A DNA stretch of 64,000 nt, taken from NCBI RefSeq assembly GCF_018446385.1, contig NW_024589899.1, positions 186,001 to 250,000 on the forward strand, read 5' to 3'. A program made the translations under genes and the position numbers. This document shows positions 42,237 through 53,400 of the stretch, in pieces. The stretch is from Zingiber officinale (Eukaryota > Streptophyta > Magnoliopsida > Zingiberales > Zingiberaceae). The stretch's first letter is position 1. Each line of letters starts with the position of its first letter. The notes below the pieces were generated by a model. It ran no database searches, was not told where the DNA came from, and saw only the letters and a list, made by a program, of their open reading frames with translations.

Positions 42237-42535
42237 AGTCAAATATTGAGATCACCCGGTTGACCAAACTCGGTTGGACAGAAAACGAAACCAAGGACCG
42301 GTTCAATTCGCATAACTTTAATTAGCATGTTTGGGAAATAAAATATATTTTTTTCAAAATTTTTATTTAAAAACAAGGTCAAATTGGGCGGTTGACTAAC
42401 ACTGTTCGGTCAAAATATGACAACAACATCAAAATTAATGCGAAGAAGTCAATAGCGTTGCCAATCGGGCATCGCGTAAACCATACGTTTGTTTCGACGT
42501 GATAATAGTTGACCAAATCAGGTAATAGGTTGACT
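42237..42535. promoter_or_regulatory. W-box cluster upstream of CPR
   Basis: Eight TTGAC[C/T] hexamers (W-box, the WRKY-binding core) lie in 300 bp. On the + strand they are at 42260, 42392, 42509 and 42530; as the reverse complement at 42237, 42377, 42408 and 42447. They are 246-544 bp upstream of the CPR ATG. The pattern is seen directly; WRKY control of CPR is inference. Confidence 0.5.
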
Positions 42536-42811
42536 TTTGGCACGTTTTTATGTGGATTGTATTTTTCCTAATTGAATGTGAAGCGGCGCTGGCCCTTACA
42601 TGAAATTAAATGGCCTAAACGTCACTTATTATCATTATGCACTTCACTCTAAAAGAGATATTAAAACAGTCTAGGATTTAAAGCTCTTAACTATACTATT
42701 CTATAGAAAATTTTTCTTTTGATGGGAAATGTAATAATGATTATTTATACGAGCCTCTATGAATATTTTTTAAATTATTTTAATAACTGATAAAAGAAAT
42801 TCTATAGATTA

Positions 42812-42819
42812 GATAGATC
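42812..42819. repeat. Left target-site duplication of hAT element
   Basis: GATAGATC directly precedes the left terminus and is repeated exactly after the right terminus at 48432-48439. Eight bp is the hAT target-duplication length. Confidence 0.93.
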
Positions 42820-43212
42820 TAGGGCTGGAATTTTTTATAAAATTCCCGACCCTTCCCGACTCCCAACCCGTTCCCGTCCCGAATTTTTCCCGACCCGAAT
42901 TTTTCCCGACCCGTATGGTCGGGATTTTTCCCGACCCGACCAAAATCGGGAAAAAGATCGGGTACACTAGCTCTACCCGACGGGCTTCCCGACCCGACCC
43001 GAATATATTAATAATAATTTTTAATTCAAGTTTTTAAAAAAAAATAATATAGAAAATTAGGTTTAAAAATTAAAAAATCTAAAAACTGATTCAACTAAAG
43101 TATGATTTTTAAAAACACAAAAAGAAAAATATAAAAATAAGTAAATAGTAAAGTAAGGGTTGTTACTTATGCATCTCAAATTCTCTCGTTCACTTCACGC
43201 CACGCCATTCAC

Positions 43213-43254
43213 GCCCTTCGCCCTTCGCCCTTCGCCCTTCGCCCTTCGCCCTTC
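43213..43254. repeat. (GCCCTTC)6 minisatellite inside hAT
   Basis: Six perfect 7-bp units, continued by imperfect relatives to about 43365. It lies between the left end of the hAT element and its transposase gene, perhaps in the leader or promoter. Confidence 0.85.
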
Positions 43255-43902
43255 ACCATTCGGCGTTCACCTTTCGCCGTTCAACCTCGCCCTCGCGGTT
43301 TCGCGGTTCGCCTTCGCCCTCGAGGTCTCGCCCTTCACCCTTTGCCCTTCGCCCTTCGTCGTTCGTCGATTTATTCCACTGGAACCCTAGCCCATACCCA
43401 CACCGCCACTGGAACCCTAGCCCACGCTGCTTCGTCTTTCGCTGACTTATTCTTGGTAACCTTTCTTCCTTTAAAATGAATCCAAGATATAGTGAATAGG
43501 GATGTAATTTCTAGTTGTTCATTGTGCTTATAGTTATCAGATTACCTGTGACTGTGGATTTGGGTCCTAGATCATGTTGAATTTTGTATGGTTATCAGGT
43601 TATGGTAGTTTATAGAAATATCCAGGTCAATTTTTTTTTTTGTTATTGTATGACTAGACCACACCCACTTCCACTTCCTGATGCTTCTGTTGCGAATTAG
43701 ATTGGAACAAAGTTGACGTACGTAGTTCATGGTGACAACGGTGCACGGTTTAATTCCTCGTCTGCTCCTCCTATGCATGCATATGCACTTGTCTAGCTAG
43801 CTACTTGTGGATTTATTAGATAAGAGTCATAGATCTAGTGTACTTTAATGTCCACGATCTTATTTTGTGGTTGATCTTATTGGCTAAAAACAGGTTACTA
43901 GC

Positions 43903-44100
43903 ATGAGTATTACTGTTGTGAGTCATAGAACCAGTCAGACTAGTGTTCAAGTTATAAAATTATGTTTGATGTTGTACAGTATAAAGACTAGTGTTCAAAC
44001 ATTAAAGTATACCCGTTCCCGTCCCGAATTTTTTACAGTTGTGAGTCATAGAACCAGTCAGACTAGTGTTCAAGTTACTAGCATGAGTATTACTGTAATA
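43903..44100. repeat. Local duplication upstream of transposase
   Basis: GTGAGTCATAGAACCAGTCA with flanking text at 43918-43955 recurs at 44040-44077, and the GCATGAGTATTACTG phrase occurs at 43900 and 44082. Between them, near 44010-44030, lies a copy of the subterminal phrase CCCGTTCCCGTCCCGAATTT also found at 42870-42895. Confidence 0.8.
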
Positions 44101-44317
44101 ACTTATGTTTGATGTTGTAATCTCTATTTTTCTTAACTGTGCAGCTAGGTGACCATACATTCTCTTTTTACTTTTTAGTAATATACTGTAATCTCTATTT
44201 TTCTTAAATCTTGCTCACCTAACATTCTCTTTTTAGTAATATTTGAATGTTTCTAACTGTGCAGCTATCTGATTCTGAACGATATTCATATTATTGTAGT
44301 CATTCATAAATTCATTC

Positions 44318-46512
44318 ATGGATGCATCTAGCGGAAGTGGTAGCTCTCCAGCCTCTCCTTCCATCACTCAACCTCACACAGTATCTCCATCCAAAACATC
44401 AATCATTCATGAGGAAATAGTAGATATTGGAGGCAAAAGGAAAAAAGTAGCGGATGTATGGTCACACGCCAAGAAAATTATAAGGAGAAATGACAAAAAT
44501 GAGGTCACTGCTGTTGTTGCTATTTGCAATTATTGCAAAACTGAAGTTCCTGCCCATAGCAAAACACATGGGAATAATGGCATTGACGGGCATGTGAAGA
44601 AATGCAAAAAGAATCCTCATAATGCGGTGAAGTCTTCTCAACCAATCTTAACACAGTCGTCCATGAATAATGCTTTGACACCCCACATCTTTTGCCAAAA
44701 AAAGCTTGAAGATAAAGTTGTTGCATTTGTTGTTAAAGATGAGATGCCATTTAGGGTAGTGGAAGGGGCAGGGTTTGTAGAGATGATGAAAGAAGCTCAA
44801 CCTCGATTCAAGATTCCCAACAGAAAGAAAATTGCATCTCTTGTATGGGATTTATATGCACTGGAGATGGCTAAGATAAAGAGTGTCATTGGTGATCAAA
44901 GGGTAAGTATCACGACCGATACTTGGACCTCAATTCAGAATATCAATTACATGGTAATCACAGCTCATTTCTTGGACAATGATTGGAAGTTGCATAAGCG
45001 AATAATAAATTTCACCAAGATTACCTCTCACAAAGGAGATGACATTGGCAAAGTTTTAGAAACATGCTTGAGCGATTGGGGGATAGATAAAGTTTTCACT
45101 ATCACAGTTGATAATGCTAGCACGAATGATAAAGCGGTGGAGTACATGGGAAAGAGGCTAAAGGAAATGGGCACTCTATTATTTGATGGTAAATACTTGC
45201 ATTTGAGATGTTGTTGCCATATTATAAATTTAATTGTCAAGAGTGGGTTGAAGTTTCTTAATGAGTCAGTTGAGTCCATTAGAAACTGTGTGAAATATAT
45301 TCACTCTTCTGGGGCACGGTTGGACCAATTTAGAGAGTGTGCTATCCTATTGAAGATGGATAAAATGTCAACCGTTCCAATGGATGTGCCTACGAGATGG
45401 AATTCCACCTATACAATGCTTTTTGTTGCATACAAGTTTAAAAAAGTGTTTGGTAGGATGGCAGAGAATGTTCAATTTGTTGAATACTTTGAAGAGGTAG
45501 ATGGTTCGGAGAAGAAAAAGAGAGTGGGGCCTCCTATGGAAAAAGATTGGGAGAAGGCACAAGTCTTTGTGAATTTTCTCAAGAGGTTTCATGATACTAC
45601 ATTACAACTTAGTGCTACCAAGAAAACTACATCACCCTTGATTTGGGAGGAAATAGTTGCAATGAGGATGATCATTGATGAGACAATACTTGACACTACT
45701 GATCCTTCATTACAAGAAGTTGCTAAGAGAATGGAGAGTAAGTTCAATAAGTATTGGGGTAATCTTGAGAAGGTGAACAAGCTTGTTTTCCTAGGTCACA
45801 TTCTAGATCCTCGTTATAAACTTCAAATGATTGGGATCCACTTGGGAGATATGAAATTGGATGCTAGTAAAATACAATCCTTTGTTGACGGTTTAAAGAA
45901 TTGTCTAATGGAGTTGTATCATGCATATAAAGGGAATTCACCTTTGGATCATATTAATGGGATTGATGATGGCGATGTAGATAAAGATTTGATGGAAATG
46001 TATAAGAATGATCCCATTAAACTAAACTATCATCTGAAAATGGCTCAACTAAGAAAAGCTCAAAAGCAAGAAGAAATAACCAATGAGGTGGACAAGTACT
46101 TTTCGGATCCTTTTGTGAAATGGAGCTCAAGCTTCGATATTTTGGAATGGTGGAAAGGAAATACAACGACATTTCCAGTCTTGTCTAAGATTGCCAAGGA
46201 TATTTTTTCAATCCCTTCATCTACTGTTGCTAGTGAGAATGCTTTTAGCCTTGGGAGGAGGGTTGTAGATCCATTTAGGGCATCATTGCATCCCAAAATG
46301 GTGGAGGCACTAGTGTGCACTAGTGACTGGCTTAGAGGTGAAGAAATTAACTTATACAAGGAGCCGACAGAAGATGAATTCAACTTTTATAAGGATTGTG
46401 AAGAAGTGATCACAAGTAAGTCAATATTTAACTTGTTTATCTTGGTATAGACTATAGAATATAGATTATGCTTATATGATATTTGTTGTTTGTAGGTACC
46501 GTCAATGCTTAA
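44318..46512 (+). CDS. hAT transposase, BED zinc finger type
   Basis: An uninterrupted frame of 710 codons runs 44318-46450. A splice donor (GTAAGT at 46416) and an acceptor at 46495 allow a slightly shorter product, exons 44318-46415 and 46496-46512, about 704 aa ending EEVITSTVNA; this splice is inference. The N-terminal BED finger lies at about residues 45-105 (VADVWSHAKK, CNYC, then HVKKC). The RNase-H-like catalytic core follows: TTDTWTSIQ holds the first aspartate and TVDNASTND the second, with TRWNSTYTML between core blocks. The C-terminal hATC dimerisation domain (FDILEWWKGN, FPVLSKIAKDIFSIPSST, VASENAFSLG, LVCTSDWLRG) ends near 690. This is the RICESLEEPER/DAYSLEEPER-like branch, but the terminal repeats and 8-bp duplications mark it as a transposon rather than a domesticated gene. 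No disabling change is visible, so it may be active. Confidence 0.93.
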
Positions 46513-46687
46513 TTGTGGATGCTCCTGCTTACTAGACATCTACTTAGTTATCCGTTGATATTTTCATAATCAAGTTACTAGTCATTTATGAACATTTGTA
46601 TCTTTTTATTTCTGACTGTTGCAGTGTTGTTATAAAACTTATGTTGTTTGCTTGTAGTTATTTTGAAGGTTTATCTATTTGTTATAA

Positions 46688-47064
46688 CACTTTTCTCTCC
46701 TCAAATGAGTGATGCCCGCATATCCTGGGCTAAAAACAGTATACTCACAACTGTGGTTGATGACTTCTTCGACATTGGAGGATCTAGAGAGGAGCTTCAC
46801 GATCTTATTTTGTTGGTTGAGAAGTTTGTCTATTTGTGCCATTTTCTATTATTTGATCTTGTATTATATTGTTCTCTAAATGGTTCACAAGATAAATTTC
46901 CTTTTGCTATTGATAATAATTAATAGGTCTGTGGGATGCAAACTGGAAAAAGGAGACACATTCTGAACAAGTTAAGATCATTTTTTTTGCTTTGTTCGAT
47001 GCTATCAATGAACTTGGGACCCAGGCATCAACATTGGTAGATAAGTCCATTCAATTTGTAGATA
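46688..47064 (+). pseudogene. Captured fragment of a kaurene synthase-like terpene synthase
   Basis: Two exon-like stretches, 46688-46824 and 46932-47064, match class I diterpene synthases of the ent-kaurene synthase type, which make ent-kaurene for gibberellins. The first reads [20 protein letters not shown] then [19 protein letters not shown], including the Mg2+-binding DDFFD (DDxxD) motif. The second reads WDANWKKETHSEQVKIIFFA then INELGTQASTL. The piece between them keeps intron-like sequence, so capture was at DNA level. Only about 90 of some 800 residues are present, and the splice junction no longer joins cleanly. It lies inside the hAT element in transposase orientation. Assignment rests on remembered family sequence; another terpene synthase of the same clade is possible. 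Confidence 0.8.
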
Positions 47065-47978
47065 AGTCTTCATCCTGTGTTGGACAAGACTACATATCAC
47101 CTTATAAACAAAGAGACGCTGGCCATCGTGAAAAAGGTGAGCCTTGTGCTGTATTTTCTATAAATAGAGAGCCAAGAAGATTGCCATATAATTGTTGGCC
47201 TCCTGCAGGAAGCAATACTGGTGAATGCAAGTCGAGGACCAGTTATCGACGAAGCTGCTTTGGTTGAACATCTGAAGGCAAATCCTATGTTCAGTGTCGG
47301 TCTCAATGTTTTTGAGGTAATTATGCGAGGATCAGTTCAGCACTTATGATTGGCGACATTGTCGAGTAAATTGAAAATATGTTTTGCTCTTCTGCACAGG
47401 ATGAGCCAAAGATGAAACCTGGTCTTGCTGAACAGAAAAATGCAATTGTTGTGCCACATATTGCCTCTGCATCCAAGGTGACAAACAACACACAAATTGA
47501 AGCTTAATTCGGCCAACTTTGAGTAACTTAACTTATTTTGTTTCCTTAAAATTCTTGGTATAGTCAATAGTGGACGTGTGAAGGACTGACCACTCTTGCT
47601 GCCTTGAATGTTCTTGTAAGTTGACTATGTCACTTGCTTGTTTATTTATGACAAGGAAATTAGAAATTATATATAATCCTTATTAGAGACTCCTGTAGGA
47701 AAATTCTCCTTGATCCTGCTATATTATATTTATTGCATGCAGGGAAAGATTAAAGGGTATCCAGTTTCCAGTTTGGGGGGATCCAAATCGTGTTGATAAA
47801 TTCTTGGATGAGAAATCTCTAGTTCCTGCAGCATGTCCAAGCATTGTTAATGTCAAATAGCTTGGTATTATTCCGACTTTTATCTTAATTAATTTATTTT
47901 CTACTCTCTTCTTGTGGAACACTTTCATTAATTTGGCAATTAATTTGTTTTGCAGGCCCGCCAGTTTCAAAACCGTGA
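47065..47978 (+). pseudogene. HPR1: Captured 3' part of hydroxypyruvate reductase (HPR1)
   Basis: Six exon pieces keep their GT-AG borders: 47065-47136 (SLHPVLDKTTYHLINKETLA), 47209-47316 (EAILVNASRGPVIDEAALVE through GLNVFE), 47400-47477 (DEPKMKPGLAEQKNAIVVPH), 47571-47615 (WTCEGLTTLAALNVL), 47743-47864 (GKIKGYP and a C-terminal lobe), 47956-47978 (PPVSKP). HPR1 is the peroxisomal NADH-dependent hydroxypyruvate reductase of photorespiration (D-2-hydroxyacid dehydrogenase family). The piece covers the end of the NAD domain and the C-terminus. In exon 47743-47864 a 7-bp duplication (CCAGTTT) shifts the frame, and a TAG follows VNVK, so it cannot make the normal end. The final tripeptide reads SKP where HPR1 has the peroxisomal signal SKL. 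Intact introns show capture from genomic DNA. The original 3' UTR may continue to about 48250. Confidence 0.9.
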
Positions 47979-48431
47979 TGCGATACAAGATAAACACCGC
48001 AGAAGAAAGGCTTTGTTATTATTTAGACACAAAGGGATAAATATCTAGGCACGATGTATATGAATATGATTGCCACATAGTTCTTATTATTTACCGCAGA
48101 GAGAAGGTAAAAAAGGGAAGTTGAATGTTGTATCGCTACGCATTCTCCACAGTCACTGTTCGATATCTGAAGATGTTTATTTCTAGTAGATTTATAGTAT
48201 TTCTAGTAGTTTGATAATATCTCAGTACTAATATAGACTCAAAATGCTGCTGTATAATAAAAATATTTAAACATTCGGGATATCATTTCCCTACCCGACG
48301 GGATCCCGAACATTCGGGTCCCGACACTTGTCGGGTACGGGATCGGGAGAAAAATTGATTCCCAATTTTTTATCGGGACGGGATTTGGGTAAGATGATTA
48401 CGGGACGGGTCCCTACCCGATTCCACCCCTA

Positions 48432-48439
48432 GATAGATC
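48432..48439. repeat. Right target-site duplication of hAT element
   Basis: Second copy of GATAGATC, immediately after the terminal CCCCTA. Confidence 0.93.
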
Positions 48440-48629
48440 ATCTAAAAAATTTTATAGGTGCTCCGGAGTAATAGTGCAATGGTTGAATTCTTTGAGTAGT
48501 TAATCAGACATTTAAAGGTCATCTTGGTGTAATATAAAAAATTTTCTAATAAGATAATAATCCTTAAAATATTGACAACTGATCTTAAACTTATAAATCC
48601 AACTTCATTATAAAATCTACTGTGTCACA

Positions 48630-49085
48630 TCATTGTCGGATGAAGGTGGACCTCGATGTACTGGAGATTGACGGAAATTCGTCGCGACGTCCGATCTTAT
48701 CTTGCACTCGCCGGAAGGGTTCACACGGGCGGATGACGAAGGGTGATGACCATGATGATGACGCTAGGACTCTGCGCACACTCAGACGAGCCCACGAATC
48801 GTTAGAGACCAGAAACCAGGAAAAAAGTCCCCGGGTCAGGTCCTCCGACGCTCAAGTCAAGTACTTTTTCCCCGGAAGCACAGAGAAAGGACGAAAAGTA
48901 AAGACGAGTAAGAAAATAACAAGTGAGCGTACCTGCGTAAGGGACAAAGTATCCCTTTTTATACCGCAACGGATTCTTCTGGAGTCTGATGGGTGTTAGA
49001 GAACGTCGGATGTCAGACTTTGTCTGGCGGTGGGTGACACGTGGCGTCTTCTTATAGGTCTAGGAAAGAATCAGAGTGTTGTAAA
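48630..49085 (-). mobile_element. LTR-like fragment
   Basis: Higher-GC block with, on the minus strand, a TATA-like GGTATAAAAAGGG near 48955, resembling an LTR promoter of a Ty3/gypsy element. No coding sequence and no second LTR were found, and both limits are approximate. A 125-aa frame on the + strand has no family features. It is a fossil, if correctly called. Confidence 0.35.
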
Positions 49086-49137
49086 TACCCGACCATTAGC
49101 ACTAACAAAATGCAAAGTATGGAAATAAAATGCAAAA

Positions 49138-50406
49138 TGTAAAAACAAAGTGCAAATACAAAGTATAGAACCAAAGAAATGTATAACTAATTTATTAGAG
49201 AAAAACTAAACACAAAGCATGAATTAAAATGCAAGAGAAAACAAAATTGAAACCAACTCCCCTTTCATTTCTCGGTGGTTGAAGAAGGTTTAGAAGTAGA
49301 ATCCACTCCGGAAGTGGAGTAATCATAGTTCCACACAAATTCGTCTTATTACTCATTTTTCCTTTCAAAATTCTTTCTGGAGGTCTTAATCGGTCAGTTT
49401 TAGCACCCACTCCAGGAGCTTGTGTTCTCCTACACAATCAATAAAAGAAAACACCTCCCACACACATGTGGGATTAAAAGAAAATAGGAGAATATTAGTG
49501 TGGGTAAAACATATATCAAGAAATGCATCACATCTAATAAAATTAATAAATGGTACCTCTATGAAATTCTTTGAAAAATTACACAAAATACTCACCTTGT
49601 CATCTTGAGAGGTACCTGGAGTGGTGTTTGTTACCTCTTTCTCCTCAAATAAATACTCAGACTCCAGTTCTGACGAATGTTCAACTTCATGTAGTGATTC
49701 TTGGGTGCTTGGCTCCATAGCACAAGTCCCTATACTTACATCCTCTATCCTTGGTGATTCTTGAGGTAATGTTTCCAGTAAGCATTCCCCTACACTTAAA
49801 TTCTCTTCTGCAACAATACCTGCATCACGCACATCATCTAAAGCAACATCATTAGTAGTATCAGGAATTTTAACAACTATATCATCATCACAAATAATAT
49901 TAGAAAATTCTTGTGAAGAAATAGAAGTAGGGTCAGGCCTGACAAGCGCTCCAAAATCCATCTTCTCACTGGAGTTTTGCATTTGTAACTGATTAATAGA
50001 TGATGTTATCTGATCTAACTGACTCTGTATATTCTGTATCCTTGCAAATTGTTGCTCTTGATGCTCTCTCATTTGTTACATAACTTCATTGCATTTCCAC
50101 ATTAATTCTTCAATTTGTTCTTGTGCATCCTCATACCTATTCCGTTGCTCCATAGGTAGGTAGGACTGATAGAACTGAGTCTGAGGCTGATAAAAATAAT
50201 TCTCCATCTCATCTCCAAAATACTGATGATATGGATCCATGGTCACATGAATTTCCTGTTCTTACACTGAAACACTAGCAAATCAGAAGACTCAGGAACA
50301 AATAAAATCAATACATGAATATATAATCATGAAAGCAATCAAAACAACAATCCTAAAATTAATAAACATTGCATATTACAAGTTCCCCGGCAACGGTGCC
50401 AAAATT
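49138..50406 (-). mobile_element. Partial second internal region of the gypsy-type element
   Basis: Directly downstream (minus strand) of the LTR at 50407-52145 lies a primer-binding site (50382-50401, TGGCACCGTTGCCGGGGAAC, tRNA-Asp type) and a gag-like region (about 49386-50250). It corresponds to 56188-57460 in the complete copy and ends abruptly near 49138. It is a truncated fossil that shares its LTR with the neighbouring element; at least one break. Confidence 0.75.
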
Positions 50407-53400
50407 TGGTAAGCTAATCTGTCACATCCGCTAAATCAAATTGTACAAATGTATTTCCACTGATCCCCTTAATTTTGCAATAACGTTGTAGTAACGAGCC
50501 CAGGATCGCTCTCGAGGAATCAACAGTATGATGTAATCTAGGATTGTCTTTTTATTCCTATTTTTGGGGTTTTCGATATAAAAATGGAGTTGGGGGTTTT
50601 AAAGCTTTGAATATAAATCTACAAAGGGAAACACAGAAGTAAAGAAATTAATCTAAAGCATAACTAAAACCTACCTATGTGCCAACAATCAAACTTTAAC
50701 GCATTGTCACTCCTACATTGAGATTAAATCATTGACACACTCTTAAACTAAGGAATGAAATACAAAAACACAAGTAAATCTGATCTACAGCAAAATGTAA
50801 ACCCTAACTTAACACTTAAACACTAAACAATTAACCAAACATCAAATAAACACAAATTAAGCTTCAACTATGAAATGAAATGCTAGATTACTTGCTAAAA
50901 CGTAACAAACATTAAAAGAAATCTGTCTAAGCTATAAAACAGTAAGAAAAAGAACTAAAATGAAATAAAAAAGTAAACCAATCCATTCTCACAACCAATC
51001 TCATCAAACTTCACACTCAAGCCGTCACACAAGAGGCCGAAATCGAAACCACCCAATTTCGGACCTTAGTGGAGCATCTCAGCTGCGTCTCAGTTCCAGG
51101 TATACTCAGCAACGCCGACGGACCACCCCCGACGAGCTAAGAACAAGCCAAAAACCCATAAATGCTGAAAATGATGGAAATCTACATCCCGGAGCTCTCT
51201 GGATCTGAAGTGAAAATGTGGACTGCGAATGAGCGTCGGATGAAGCTCAATAACGTTGGCGGACCACCTCCAAGCGTCACTGAATGGAATCGGAGCACAG
51301 ATTTGGAAGACCACCTCCAAATCTGGCGAAAACAGAGAAGTCACCGTGAGCAGATTTCCGCCGGAGAGAACACTCTCCGATGGCTCAAGATGATCGGGAT
51401 GACACCGCCGAGAAGTTCTCCGCCGAGATTGAAGCTCGAGAAATTGATCGGAGAATGAATGGGGTCGAAATCTGATAGATGCCGCGCCGCGGGACGAAGA
51501 ACAGTGCAGGGGATCGACCAAGAAGCTGGGTACTGTAACTACTCATTTAAATCAGATCTGGAACTGGAATGGACGGTTGAGATGATTCCGGGCTAAATCA
51601 ACGGTGAAAAGTCATCCAAAATCTGATCCGAAAGTACTGATGTTGATCTAGGGTCTGGATCTACCCTCCCGTAGGTCAGATCGATCAGATCATCACTTGA
51701 TGGTCCAGATCGGCCCAGTCTTCATTAAACGGCCCAGATTAATTCGGCTTGATCAATGGCTAGATGAACTCAGATCTGGATCAAAACTTCTGGGTCTTCA
51801 CCAATGCCTTAGATCTGCTCCTCATTAGGTTGGATGGGCCAGATTCTCAACGGATGGTTCAGATCTCTCCTATTCTTGATGAACGACCCAAATCAACCCA
51901 AAGCTTGATCTTCTCGTTTAAATTCCGATTCGTGCCCAATTTCGGTCCAAATCTAAGATCTTTTGATGCCTATAAAATAAGAATCAAATATTAGCATCAA
52001 ATAGCACAAAAATAAAATAATTTGTAATTAGGTCCAAAATAGATACAATGCACAAAATATTATGTAACCATGATTTAAACCTATAAAATCAACATCAAAC
52101 CATGCATATATGAATCAAAATAATGCAGTAAAATCATGATTATCAAATCTCCCACACTTAGTCTTGAACGTCCCGTGAATGTAAAGAAAACTAAAAATCA
52201 TCTCCATAGAAAATTCCCTAGCAATACCTAGAAGATAGTAAAAAGAATTTAACTAAGACTATCTAAAGATCACCAACAATCATGAATACAATCCAAACAA
52301 TAATAAGTAGGTATGGTAGTTTCAATCCAATTGAAAAATTAAGCAAGTTGTAATCCCACAAGGGATTTACCTAATCTATCTCTCACACTCAAGCATGTGT
52401 ATAAGTGGAGCTCTCTCAATGCAACGCACAATATTTCACTACCATAAGCTTGCTTATTTTCTAATTCTCCGCCACTATATACATAGCATACATGAATCAA
52501 AAGGATATTATCATGAAGAATTGAAATGGAAGCAAAAGGAGCAATTGAAATGAATGTTGTAGCAAAAGAAAAGACATTAATGAAGAAAATGAGAAGGTAA
52601 GAGTATTGGAGGAATATACTTGATGAGTTGACCAATTTGATGTGAAAAGAGTTGTATACCATTTTTCATTACCAATTCAAAATACCAAGCTAACCTTCCC
52701 GTCAATTTGATGTCAATCCAAGATTCTTGATACTCTATCTTCACACTTGATACTCTCTTTTCTTGCCACTGGTTTTTTTTTACCACTGTTTTCCACTTCA
52801 ATTCTAGCATTTGGAGGCTCAAATAATCTCACTTCAACTTGTCAAGAAGAATTCCCTCCCTCACACTTAAAACATTGTCCGTCTCGGACAATAAAACACA
52901 TCATGCTATTCACTTATTTGATACTCTTCTAACCACTTTTTCATTTGCATTCTGCAGATTCTTTCTGATCCTCTGTTCTGTTTCTGTGGTTTTCATTCAG
53001 ATTCGAATTCATTTCCAGAATAAGCCAATTCCATCAATGAACCAACTAACCAAATCAGAAATCAAATTCCCAGTATCACTTTAAGAAACAGCAAAACCTT
53101 CTAACAATTCTGCCATTCAAACTGTTTAATTTGAATATATGATGTGCTGCTATTTCTGTAATCTGCAACAAAGATTCCAGTAACAAGGTATCACAGCTGG
53201 ATTGCCTCTGGCATAGCTCTTGTAAAAACCACTTCTGGAATCGCAGCACATAAATCTCAGAATTCAAATACAGCAACAAAAACTGCTAGACAAATTCTGC
53301 TGGCCCAGTTTAAGTATTGATTTAATCAGCCTAATATCAGAAAAGTTGGAAGCAAGTCAACCACAAGTGATTCTACAACTTTTAGTCATCAAGAATTTAT

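Larger units (their letters stand above)
42820..48431 (+). mobile_element. hAT transposon, 5.6 kb, with captured host-gene pieces
   Basis: The left end is TAGGGCTGGAAT and the right end reads inward as TAGGGGTGGAAT (11 of 12 identical). Both ends are flanked by the perfect 8-bp duplication GATAGATC. Subterminal regions (42840-43005 and 48270-48425) are dense in CCCGACCCGA/TCGGGACGGG motifs, as expected for transposase-binding repeats. The element contains an open transposase gene (44318-46512) and, downstream on the same strand, a kaurene synthase fragment and an HPR1 fragment. Perfect duplications, matching ends and an uninterrupted transposase frame point to recent insertion. Confidence 0.93.

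Noticed and set aside
44318-46450. Transposase gene as a domesticated host gene (DAYSLEEPER-like)
   Set aside because: Terminal repeats and perfect 8-bp target duplications show that it sits in a recently inserted transposon.
48622-48999. 125-aa basic frame on the + strand
   Set aside because: Lies in an LTR-like block whose promoter signals are on the other strand; no recognisable motif.
51090-51521. 143-aa frame (and its counterpart 58145-58609) present in two copies, with + strand frames opposite
   Set aside because: Both lie inside the LTRs of the gypsy-type element, so the apparent conservation is due to duplication of the LTR.
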